Shown here in pieces: positions 6,071-13,064 of a stretch of DNA of 14,300 nt (positions are counted from its first letter, which is position 1; each line of letters starts with the position of its first letter). Location of the stretch: NCBI GenBank assembly GCA_016288355.1, contig JAEEYY010000099.1, positions 1 through 14,300 on the forward strand, written 5' to 3'. Position numbers and translations under genes: made by a program. The notes beneath the pieces are model-generated. The model worked only from the letters and a program-made list of their open reading frames with translations, did not search any database and was not told the DNA's origin. The stretch is from Synergistes sp. Its GTDB lineage: Bacteria > Synergistota > Synergistia > Synergistales > Synergistaceae.

Positions 6071-6083
6071 GAGGAGTTCTGCC

Positions 6084-6602
6084 ATGAAGAAAAAAATCGA
6101 CAACGTCCTTCGCGTCACGGCCAAAGCGCTCCTGTCCTGCATCCACTGGGCCCTGATCCTCAATCTGGCCGTGATGTTCGTCCTGATGCTCCTGCAGATT
6201 TTCCTGCGCTCCTTCCTGGGCTCATCCATCAAGTGGAGCGATGAGCTGCTTCGCTATCAGTTTATCTGGCTGGTGTTTCTCGGCTTCCCGTCCGCGATCT
6301 ACTACGGTGAGCTCACCCGTTTCGACATGCTGGAGCAGAAATTCGGCCCTCTCGCCAAAAAGATCCTCTGCTCGGTGCTGGACCTTGTTGCCATCGTGGT
6401 GCTGTTTCTGATCTACAAAGGCGCGATGACGCTGGTGACCCGCCAGATGACCCACATGGCGACGACGATGAACCTTCCCATGGGCGTCGTCTACTGCGTG
6501 ATACCGATAAGCGCGGGCGCAGGCATCGTTTTCCTTGTGCTGGATCTGTATTTTCGCTGGACAAATGCCGCCAGCCTGAAGGAGGGGGGTGACCGGGCAT
6601 GA
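6084..6602 (+). CDS. dctQ: TRAP transporter small membrane subunit (DctQ family)
   Basis: A 172-residue protein with four membrane segments (about 16-40, 58-75, 92-113 and 133-156). It forms the transmembrane complex with DctM. It has the family hallmark W51-SDELLRY followed by FIWLVFLG, and the MNLPMGVVYCVIPISA stretch before the last helix. ATG 6084 is chosen because GAGGAG lies 7 bases upstream; an in-frame TTG at 6069 falls within the hairpin T-tail. The stop overlaps the dctM start (ATGA), indicating translational coupling. Confidence 0.92.
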   Translation: MKKKIDNVLRVTAKALLSCIHWALILNLAVMFVLMLLQIFLRSFLGSSIKWSDELLRYQFIWLVFLGFPSAIYYGELTRFDMLEQKFGPLAKKILCSVLDLVAIVVLFLIYKGAMTLVTRQMTHMATTMNLPMGVVYCVIPISAGAGIVFLVLDLYFRWTNAASLKEGGDRA

Positions 6603-7879
6603 TCGCCGGTCTTGTTCTGCTGTTTCTCTGCGTGATCCTGCTGGGCCTGCCCATCGTGTACGCTCTGGGCGGTATGGCGGCGATCGTCATGCTCTGGCAG
6701 GAGATCTTCAATCCGGTCACCATCGCGCACAACATGTATGCCGGCCTCGACTCCTTCCCGCTTCTGGCCGTACCGTTTTTCATGCTGGCCGGTTCCATCA
6801 TGGAAGAAGCGAAGATCACCAAACGTCTCATGGATTTCGCCTATGAGATCGTCGGCCGGTTTTCCGGCGGCATGGCGCATGTGGCTATCCTCCTCGCCAT
6901 GCTGTTCGCCGCCATGTGCGGATCGGCCGTGGCGACGGCGGCGGCGATCGGCGCGCTGCTTCTCCCGACCATGCGCGAAAGAGGCTACGACGACGGCTTC
7001 TCCTCCGCCCTGATCGCCTGCGGCGGCGCGATCGGCCCGATCATTCCGCCCAGTATCCCGATGATCATTTACGCGGTCATCGCCGGCGTGTCCGTAAAGC
7101 GCATGTTCCTGGGCGGCGTGGTCCCGGGCGTCGCCTTCGGTCTGGTCCTCATGGTCTACAGCTTCTTTTACGCAAAAAGACACAACTATCCGAAAGAGAC
7201 GGAACGGCTCACGCTGCAGGACTTCTGGAACTCCTTCAAGCGGGCCTTCCTGGCTCTGCTCCTGCCGGTGATCATCCTGGGCGGTATCTTTTCCGGTATC
7301 TTTACGGCGACCGAATCCGCCGCGGTGGCCGCCTTCTACGCGCTGATCCTCGGCTTTGTCGTGTATCGCACGATCAGCCTCAAGCAGATGCCGAAGATCC
7401 TGCTGAGCGCCGCAAAGGGCACGGCGACGGTGATGATCATCGTCGCTGCCGCAAGCTCCCTGGCCTGGGTGCTGACAAGCCAGCAGATCCCGCAGAAGAT
7501 CGCCGCCTCGATCATGGCGATGACCGACAACTCCACCGTTGTCCTGATCCTCCTGAACCTGCTGATCCTGGTCCTGGGCTGCTTCATCGACGCGGTCTCC
7601 ATCATCATGCTGCTCAGCCCGATCGTGCTCACGGTCATCACCCGGATGGGCGTCGATCCCGTGTTCTTCGGTGTCCTGCTGACGGTCAACGTCTGCATCG
7701 GCGCGCTCACACCCCCGGTCGGGACCTGCCTCTTCGTGGCGTCAAAGGCGGGGAACACGCGCCTGGCCGACACCTGTCGGGCCGTGATCCCGATGGTCGG
7801 TCTGGTCGTGCTTGTCCTGCTCCTGTGCATCCTCTTCCCGGGACTTGTGCTCGGGCTCCCGAATCTGGCGGGCGTATAG
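6599..7879 (+). CDS. dctM: TRAP transporter large membrane subunit (DctM family)
   Basis: A 426-residue, almost wholly hydrophobic permease, the usual length for DctM. It catalyses sodium-driven uptake of the substrate handed over by DctP. Typical motifs are visible: FPLLAVPFFMLAG (53-65), CGSAVATAAAIG (107-118), GPIIPPSIPMIIYA (146-159), FTATESAA midway, and TPPVGTCLFVAS near the C-terminus. The start ATG overlaps the dctQ stop by 4 bases and a GGAGGGGGG site lies about 9 bases upstream. It is the last gene of the operon; the shared terminator follows after 21 bases. Confidence 0.94.
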   Translation: MIAGLVLLFLCVILLGLPIVYALGGMAAIVMLWQEIFNPVTIAHNMYAGLDSFPLLAVPFFMLAGSIMEEAKITKRLMDFAYEIVGRFSGGMAHVAILLAMLFAAMCGSAVATAAAIGALLLPTMRERGYDDGFSSALIACGGAIGPIIPPSIPMIIYAVIAGVSVKRMFLGGVVPGVAFGLVLMVYSFFYAKRHNYPKETERLTLQDFWNSFKRAFLALLLPVIILGGIFSGIFTATESAAVAAFYALILGFVVYRTISLKQMPKILLSAAKGTATVMIIVAAASSLAWVLTSQQIPQKIAASIMAMTDNSTVVLILLNLLILVLGCFIDAVSIIMLLSPIVLTVITRMGVDPVFFGVLLTVNVCIGALTPPVGTCLFVASKAGNTRLADTCRAVIPMVGLVVLVLLLCILFPGLVLGLPNLAGV

Positions 7880-7900
7880 CGTCCGCGCGGCAAAACAAAG

Positions 7901-7943
7901 GCCGGCCTGATGAGCTTCCCGCTCATCAGGCCGGCGCCTTTTC
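7901..7943. terminator. Bidirectional terminator between the TRAP and dehydrogenase operons
   Basis: GCCGGCCTGATGAGC (7901-7915) pairs perfectly over 15 bp with GCTCATCAGGCCGGC (7921-7935) around a 5-base loop. Rightward it is followed by GCCTTTTCTTT; leftward by CTTTGTTTTG. It therefore can stop both converging operons. Confidence 0.9.
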
Positions 7944-7950
7944 TTTCGGC

Positions 7951-8727
7951 TTATTCCCACTTGCGTATCTGGTTCCCACCGTCCACCATACGGACGGTAC
8001 CGTGTATAAACTCGGACTCCTCGCTGGCCAGATACAGGACCTCGTTGGCGATGAACTCCGGCTGGCCGTATGTGCCGTAGGGGGTCCAGGAGAGCTTTTT
8101 CCTGGCTTTCTCCGTTTCGAGCCCCGCTGCGGACAGGGGTGTGTAGGTCGCCCCCGGGCAGACCGCGTTGGCCCGGATCCCCTGCCGGCCGTAGTCGAAG
8201 GTGATCTGCTTGACCAGACCGTTGAGCCCGTGCTTCGTCGTCGTGTACGCCGCGCCGCCGTGCCCGGCGATGACGCCCGCGATCGAGGAGATGAACACGA
8301 GGACGCCGCCGCCGTTTTCCAGCATATGGGGAAGGATGTGCCGGCAAATGTAGTAATTCCCGTTCAGGTTCACATCCACGACCCGTCTCCACTGCTCCGG
8401 GCTCGTTTCGAGCAGGGGCCGGTACTGGTCGAACGCCGCCGCGTTGGAGACGAAGATATCCACCCTTCCAAACGTGTCGATCGCGGTTTGGATGGCTGCC
8501 GCCACCTGGCTTTCATCCGAAATATCCACTTCCACCAGGATGGCGCTCCCGCCCTCATCCAGGATCTCCCGATGGGTGATCGGCCCGAGCGCCTCCCCCG
8601 GGAGACAGCACAGCACCACATGGGCGCCGGCCCGGGCAAAGCCCTTGGAGACGGCCCGTCCGATACCGGAGACGCCGCCCGTTACCACGACGGTCTTGCC
8701 GCGAAAATCATACCGTATGTTTCCCAT
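7951..8727 (-). CDS. Short-chain dehydrogenase/reductase (classical SDR)
   Basis: A 258-residue NAD(P)-dependent oxidoreductase with the full classical SDR signature: T16-GGVSGIG cofactor-binding turn, SNAAA (94-98, in place of NNAG), catalytic N120, S148 in ISSIAG, and the Y161-x-x-x-K165 pair. The CPGATYTP segment and the C-terminal VDGGNQIRKWE are also typical. D68 in VDIS is the usual adenine-side acid. It lies 18 bases after the DRE-TIM enzyme gene on the same strand, so the two are one operon. Its ribosome binding site is weak (AAGGCGGA, far from the ATG), suggesting coupled translation. It probably oxidises a hydroxyl on a sugar acid or hydroxy acid, but the substrate is inference only. 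Confidence 0.9.
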   Translation of the reverse strand: MGNIRYDFRGKTVVVTGGVSGIGRAVSKGFARAGAHVVLCCLPGEALGPITHREILDEGGSAILVEVDISDESQVAAAIQTAIDTFGRVDIFVSNAAAFDQYRPLLETSPEQWRRVVDVNLNGNYYICRHILPHMLENGGGVLVFISSIAGVIAGHGGAAYTTTKHGLNGLVKQITFDYGRQGIRANAVCPGATYTPLSAAGLETEKARKKLSWTPYGTYGQPEFIANEVLYLASEESEFIHGTVRMVDGGNQIRKWE

Positions 8728-8745
8728 GGCGATCGCGGGTCCGCC

Positions 8746-9990
8746 TTATGCTTCCGGGATGCCGAACGCGTTCACGATCTCCAGGAACTCGTCCATCGTG
8801 AGATCTCTCTTGACCGCATAGGACTTCTCCTTGATCGCCGTCAGCAGCTGAGACATCTGCTCCTTGCTCAGATCCGTGCTCCGATGGGCGTTTTCCAGCC
8901 AGACGCGCACGTTGTCTTTTCCGGACTTCTTGCCCAGCAGCAGCCGCGGCATGCGGTGCCCGGTCAGGGTCCAGCTGTACGGCAGCATGATCAGGGGATC
9001 CACGTTCTTGGCATTCTCCCAGAGGCTGGAGGGCAGGCCCGTCTCCCACTGGAAGATCTTGTCGCCGACGATGGGCCGGATGGGATGGATGGGGACGCGC
9101 GTCATCTCCTCGAGGGACTCGGCAAGCGCTTTGAACTTCTCCGTCTTGATGCCGACGTCGATCCCGTACAGGCACTTGAGCGCCATGACCACCGCCTCCA
9201 GCTGGGCGCTGCCCGAGCGCTCGCCGATACCGGCGACCGTGACGTGGGCGACCGAGGCCCCCGCGGCCAGGCCGGCCAGCGTGGTGGCCACGCCGAGACC
9301 GAAGTCGTCATGGAAATGGCACTCGACCGGGAGACCGGGGAAACGCTTGCGGATGGCGTGCACACGGTGAGCCGCGCCCTCGGGAGAGAGAACGCCGAAG
9401 GTGTCGACCAGCGTCACAGAGTCGATATGCCCCTTTTCGTTGACCTCACCGATGAAATTCAACAGATAATCCAGATCCGCACGGGACCCGTCGGCGGGGA
9501 AGAAGCTCACCTGCAGGCCCAGCTCATGCGCGAAATTGGAGGCCTCCACCGATACGTCGACCGCACGCTGGTACTCCCATTTTTTGCCGTATTTCAGCAG
9601 ATGCTCGCTGCCCATCATCTCGGTGATGATGCCGTCGACGCCGCAGTCCTTCGCCAGCTGGACGTCCTGCTTCATGCAGCGCACAAAGCAGTAGACCTTG
9701 CTCTTCAGGCCGCGCCGCTTGATTTCGGCGCAGATCTCGCGGATCGCGTCCGCATCCTCTTTGAGGGCGGCCGGCGTGCCGGCTTCGATGCGGTGTACGC
9801 CCGCCTCCGCCAGCTCCAGCGCAAAGCGGACCTTCTCATCCTTTGTCAGGATGATGCTGGGCTGCTGCTCGCCGTCGCGCAGAGTGGTATCCAGGATCTC
9901 GATCTTTTCGGGGAACTCCAGCTTGCTCAGGACTTCGGGATCATAGTTGCAGGGGCTGACCCACCACTTGCCGTCTTCATGGAAACTCAT
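8746..9990 (-). CDS. DRE-TIM metallolyase superfamily enzyme (isopropylmalate/homocitrate synthase-like)
   Basis: A 414-residue TIM-barrel enzyme of the family that includes 2-isopropylmalate, homocitrate, citramalate and Re-citrate synthases and HMG-CoA lyase. These make or break a C-C bond at a 2-keto acid using a divalent metal. The opening motif EILDTTLRDGEQQ (31-43) carries R38 and metal ligand D39. The metal-binding H225-x-H227 is present but reads HFHDDFG instead of the usual HxHNDxG. The closing motif is GIGERSGSAQLE (254-265) where synthases normally have GERxGN. The LeuA C-terminal regulatory domain is lacking. ATG 9990 is chosen with AAGAGG upstream; the in-frame TTG at 10038 lies within the promoter. 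It is the first gene of the operon with the SDR. The exact reaction is not recognisable; it may be a catabolic aldolase rather than a biosynthetic synthase. Confidence 0.86.
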   Translation of the reverse strand: MSFHEDGKWWVSPCNYDPEVLSKLEFPEKIEILDTTLRDGEQQPSIILTKDEKVRFALELAEAGVHRIEAGTPAALKEDADAIREICAEIKRRGLKSKVYCFVRCMKQDVQLAKDCGVDGIITEMMGSEHLLKYGKKWEYQRAVDVSVEASNFAHELGLQVSFFPADGSRADLDYLLNFIGEVNEKGHIDSVTLVDTFGVLSPEGAAHRVHAIRKRFPGLPVECHFHDDFGLGVATTLAGLAAGASVAHVTVAGIGERSGSAQLEAVVMALKCLYGIDVGIKTEKFKALAESLEEMTRVPIHPIRPIVGDKIFQWETGLPSSLWENAKNVDPLIMLPYSWTLTGHRMPRLLLGKKSGKDNVRVWLENAHRSTDLSKEQMSQLLTAIKEKSYAVKRDLTMDEFLEIVNAFGIPEA

Positions 9991-10037
9991 TGCATGACCT
10001 CTTTTCTTTAGAATAGAAGAATAGATATCCTGGTTCA

Positions 10038-10066
10038 AGTTTACTGTTTTTTCATATCCTTGTCAA
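10038..10066 (-). promoter_or_regulatory. Promoter of the DRE-TIM/SDR operon
   Basis: On the minus strand a perfect TTGACA (10066..10061) and TAAACT (10043..10038) are 17 bases apart. Transcription would start near 10031, giving a leader of about 40 bases to the ATG at 9990. Confidence 0.8.
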
Positions 10067-10163
10067 GACGCTTTATAGTGATAGCGCCATTTTTGTCGGG
10101 CTGTGACAGACGGCGCGGCGATCCCCGCCGGGGCGGGAAGCGGGATCATACGGAAAAAACGCG
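10067..10163. other. Spacer between two leftward units, no gene seen
   Basis: This stretch lies between the polysaccharide-operon terminator and the promoter of the DRE-TIM/SDR operon. It is GC-rich and holds a small CCCC-GCC-GGGG inverted repeat near 10125, but no convincing coding region, RNA gene or operator. Reading frames through it look like random GC-rich sequence. Confidence 0.5.
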
Positions 10164-10197
10164 GGAACCGGCGTCCCCAGACGGGGACGCCGGTTCC
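10153..10197 (-). terminator. Strong terminator of the polysaccharide operon
   Basis: GGAACCGGCGTCCCC (10164-10178) pairs perfectly over 15 bp with GGGGACGCCGGTTCC (10183-10197) around a 4-base loop. Read leftward it is followed by CGCGTTTTTTCCG. The run of six T places it as the terminator for leftward transcription from capE-capF-capG. Confidence 0.88.
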
Positions 10198-10287
10198 TGC
10201 CGTGCTGCCGGGACGCTCCGTCCCGGACGAAGAGGCCCCGCGGGACGATCCGGTCCCGGAGCCGCGCAGAAGCGAGAGGCTTGCCGC

Positions 10288-10497
10288 TCAGCGCAGGAAG
10301 CCCGGATATTCGTCGAAGACGTTGAACAGCATGTCCCCGGAGCAGACCGGCAGCACCGCGTCCGTCCCGCCGATCGGCTCGAAGGAGAAGCGCTCCCGCG
10401 CGGCGGTCAAGCTTTTCGGTTCGCCGGCGACAAAAGCCCATCGTGCTTGAACATTATCCTTCCTAAACAGCTGCAGAGGACTCAGCTTTTTCTCCAC
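10288..10497 (-). CDS. Short orphan reading frame, probably a gene remnant
   Basis: A 69-codon frame runs from a GTG inside the end of capG (16-base overlap, different frame) to a TGA at 10288. It sits between capG and the terminator. I do not recognise the product. The last 45 or so codons have strongly G/C third positions and a protein-like composition (ERFSFEPIGGTDAVLPV, then MLFNVFDEYPGFLR), like the genes to the left. The first 20 or so codons are AT-richer, like the cap genes. No good ribosome binding site precedes the GTG. The simplest reading is the 3' stump of a host gene joined to the edge of the cap block. A small real protein is the alternative. Confidence 0.4.
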   Translation of the reverse strand: MEKKLSPLQLFRKDNVQARWAFVAGEPKSLTAARERFSFEPIGGTDAVLPVCSGDMLFNVFDEYPGFLR

Positions 10498-11648
10498 ACC
10501 GTCTTGTTCACGACACCAACATAGGACTGGATTATTTTGACTACTTTATTCGAAACGTTTTCGTCCGTATAATCCGGTACCGGAACAGCTCCGCCATTGG
10601 GCTCGGTTTTAATCATTTCCACGGCGGTATCTACTGCCTGGAGCAGGCCAACGGTATCAATCCCTGACAGTATAAAGCATGCCTTGTCCAACGCCTCCGG
10701 CCGTTCCGTGGATGTACGAATGCAGACCGCCGGGAACGGATGTCCCACAGAAGTGAAGAAACTGCTCTCCTCCGGCAGGGTGCCGGAATCGGACACCACA
10801 CAGAATGCATTCATCTGCAGGCAGTTATAGTCGTGGAAGCCGAGAGGCTCATGCTGGATCACACGGGCATCCAGCTGGAATCCACTCGCCTCAAGGCGCT
10901 TCCTGCTTCTCGGATGGCAGGAGTAGAGGATCGGCATATCATATTTTTCCGCCATTTTGTTGATCGCCGTAAACAGGGAAAGGAAGTTCTTCTCTGTATC
11001 GATGTTTTCTTCCCGGTGAGCGGAAAGAAGGATGTATTTGCCCTTCTCAAGTCCCAGGCGTTCGTGAATGTCGCTTTCCTTCATTTTCTCCAGATTCATA
11101 CGAAGGACCTCGGCCATGGGGGAGCCGGTCACGTATGTCCGCTCTTTCGGCAGCCCGCAGTCGGCGAGGTATCTCCGGGCATGTTCAGAGTAAGCTAAGT
11201 TTACATCACTGATGATATCTACGATTCTTCTGTTGGTCTCCTCCGGCAGACACTCATCCTTGCAGCGATTGCCGGCTTCCATATGGAAGATGGGGATGTG
11301 AAGCCGCTTCGCTCCGATCACAGATAAACAGCTGTTGGTGTCGCCAAGCACCAGCACGGCATCCGGCTTCAACTCGACCATCGCTCTGTAGCTGGCAGCG
11401 ATGATATTACCCATCGTCTCGCCAAGATCTGCGCCAACGGCGTTCAGATAGAGCTCCGGACCGTCCAGTTCCAGATCTTTGAAGAATATACCATTCAGGG
11501 TATAGTCATAGTTTTGCCCGGTATGCACAAGGAGGGTATCAAAATACTTCCTGCATTTCTTGATCACCGCGGCGAGCCGGATGATCTCCGGACGAGTCCC
11601 AACGATGATCATCAGCTTTATTCTTCCGTTATTTTTCCATTGTGCCAT
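10482..11648 (-). CDS. capG: UDP-N-acetyl-L-fucosamine synthase: WecB-like UDP-HexNAc 2-epimerase (CapG/FnlC)
   Basis: A 388-residue non-hydrolysing UDP-N-acetylglucosamine 2-epimerase homologue. With CapE and CapF upstream it is best read as the third enzyme, inverting C2 of UDP-2-acetamido-2,6-dideoxy-L-talose to give UDP-N-acetyl-L-fucosamine. Family residues are visible: G17-TRPEIIRLA, D103 in LGDTN, H122-MEAGNR with E124, P135-EETNRR, H211-REEN and D287-SGTLPEE. ATG 11648 is used, with GGGGG about 8 bases upstream; it overlaps the capF end by 20 bases, implying coupling. Length is normal. Alone it could be mistaken for WecB (UDP-ManNAc synthesis); the context favours CapG. Codon use is less GC-biased than in the genes left of 10280. 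Confidence 0.9.
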   Translation of the reverse strand: MAQWKNNGRIKLMIIVGTRPEIIRLAAVIKKCRKYFDTLLVHTGQNYDYTLNGIFFKDLELDGPELYLNAVGADLGETMGNIIAASYRAMVELKPDAVLVLGDTNSCLSVIGAKRLHIPIFHMEAGNRCKDECLPEETNRRIVDIISDVNLAYSEHARRYLADCGLPKERTYVTGSPMAEVLRMNLEKMKESDIHERLGLEKGKYILLSAHREENIDTEKNFLSLFTAINKMAEKYDMPILYSCHPRSRKRLEASGFQLDARVIQHEPLGFHDYNCLQMNAFCVVSDSGTLPEESSFFTSVGHPFPAVCIRTSTERPEALDKACFILSGIDTVGLLQAVDTAVEMIKTEPNGGAVPVPDYTDENVSNKVVKIIQSYVGVVNKTVWRKS

Positions 11649-12897
11649 CGCTTTTACCCCCAATCACAGGTTCTCCAAATGTATCGGGATGCTTTGGATC
11701 GAATATCTCATTGCACCACATCACCGTAACCAAATCTTCTGTCTCAGACAGGTTGATGATGTTATGCGTCCATCCCGGAAGCATCTGTACCGCTTCTATT
11801 TTTTCGCCAGACACATTGAATTCCCGGATTTCTCCAGTCAACAGACTTCGCATCTGTATCAGTCCATGACCGCTCACGACAATGAACTGTTCAAGCTTGC
11901 TGTTGTGCCAGTGCTGACCCTTTGTTATACCCGGTTTGCTTATGTTGATACTCACTTGTCCCGCAGCTGCGGTATGAAGCAGCTCGGTAAACGATCCGCG
12001 GGCATCCACGTTCATCTTCAGCGGATAGGCCGTTTTCTCTTTCGGAAGATAACTGATGTACATGGAGTATAGCTTCTTTTCAAAAGAACCGGGCGTCAGG
12101 TCCGGAACCATGATGGTGGTCGGCTGGTCATGGAATCGATTCAGAAGCTCGACAATGCGGCCCAACGTCGCTTTGTGGGTAACGGGGGCATAGCAGTAGC
12201 GGCCTTCTTCACATGGCCTCGCTGTCAGACCGTCGTAAGCAACGCCGTCTACGACCTCATCGGCTTTTGGATACTCTGCCCTGTGAGGATGCCCTTCCAT
12301 GCAGTCAAACAGTTCTTCGATCAGATCTTCGATGAAGAGCATTTCAAGTTCAACACCCGGATCATTCACCGTGATCGGAAGGTCATGGGCGATATTGCTG
12401 CAGAATGTTCCAACCGCAGAGTTGTAGTTCGGACGGACCCATTTGCCCACAAGATTCGGGAAACGGTAGACATAGACGGCTGCTCCCGTCTCTTCGGCAT
12501 AGCGGAAGAACAGATCCTCTCCATCTCGTTTGCTGAGACCGTACTCGGATGTGCCAAAGCGACCGGCAAGGGCAGCCTGGAGAGAAGATGACAGCATCAC
12601 GGGTGCCTTATTTCCGTGTTTCTTCAGTGTTTCAAGAAGCGTGGAGGCAAAACCGCAGTTTCCGGCTTTAAACTCCGCAGGGTCTTTGGGCCTGTTCACT
12701 CCGGCAAGATTGAAAACAAAATCACAATCTGAGCAGAACTGATCCAATTGTTCGAATGTATGGGATCGTGTGTATTCGTATATTTTATCGATATGGATTG
12801 CCGGTCGAGTTCTGTTTTTTCCATCACGGATATTCTTGAGATTCTCTACGAGATTTCTGCCAACGAATCCCGCAGAACCTGTTACAAGTACATTCAT
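11629..12897 (-). CDS. capF: Bifunctional UDP-sugar 3-epimerase/4-reductase (CapF/FnlB)
   Basis: A 422-residue two-domain enzyme, longer than the roughly 370 residues I recall for the Staphylococcus protein. Residues 1 to about 290 form an NAD(P)-binding SDR domain: G7-SAGFVG13, S103-S105, and Y119-x-x-x-K123. Residues about 290-422 form a cupin whose metal ligands are visible as H329-W-H331, E336 and H378. In the CapF scheme the cupin epimerises C3 and the SDR domain reduces C4 of the CapE product, using NADPH, to give UDP-2-acetamido-2,6-dideoxy-L-talose. The ATG at 12897 has AGAGGAT upstream. It sits second in the leftward order capE-capF-capG, 167 bases after capE. Confidence 0.93.
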   Translation of the reverse strand: MNVLVTGSAGFVGRNLVENLKNIRDGKNRTRPAIHIDKIYEYTRSHTFEQLDQFCSDCDFVFNLAGVNRPKDPAEFKAGNCGFASTLLETLKKHGNKAPVMLSSSLQAALAGRFGTSEYGLSKRDGEDLFFRYAEETGAAVYVYRFPNLVGKWVRPNYNSAVGTFCSNIAHDLPITVNDPGVELEMLFIEDLIEELFDCMEGHPHRAEYPKADEVVDGVAYDGLTARPCEEGRYCYAPVTHKATLGRIVELLNRFHDQPTTIMVPDLTPGSFEKKLYSMYISYLPKEKTAYPLKMNVDARGSFTELLHTAAAGQVSINISKPGITKGQHWHNSKLEQFIVVSGHGLIQMRSLLTGEIREFNVSGEKIEAVQMLPGWTHNIINLSETEDLVTVMWCNEIFDPKHPDTFGEPVIGGKSDGTMEK

Positions 12898-13064
12898 TTC
12901 ATGTATCCTCTTTTTAAACTCTTTATCCTGTTATCAACAAACCGGCATTTGTATAGATGAGACAACCGTTCCCTATCCTAGGATCATAATGCGCTTCCGC
13001 TCCGGGATTCGGAATATGCCCGTTCCCGAGCATCGCCCTATTCTGCACCGTTTCGGCGGATGCG
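12898..13064. other. Structured 167-base gap between capE and capF
   Basis: No open frame of note. The gap contains the capF ribosome binding site, an ATCCTAGGAT palindrome near 12976, and an imperfect inverted repeat built from GCTCCGGGA and TTCCCGAGC (about 12999-13031). No U-run follows it in the leftward sense and no good promoter was found. Such a long gap is unusual inside an otherwise tight capEFG block. Confidence 0.45.

Noticed and set aside
5016..6146. A 376-codon leftward open frame opposite dctP
   Set aside because: It is antisense to a clear DctP with signal peptide and substrate-binding arginine; composition is His/Asp/Gly-rich and protein-like motifs are absent.
6916..10011. 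A 1031-codon rightward open frame
   Set aside because: It runs out of frame through dctM and then antisense through the SDR and DRE-TIM genes, both with intact family motifs. It has no domain of its own and is an artefact of GC-rich codon use.
9991..10038. Upstream TTG start for the DRE-TIM gene at 10038
   Set aside because: It falls at the -10 box, ahead of the expected transcription start; ATG 9990 has AAGAGG before it.
10067..10090. Operator in CGCTATCACTATAAAGCG upstream of the DRE-TIM promoter
   Set aside because: Only the outer four bases on each side pair; the inner part has several mismatches, so symmetry is no better than chance.
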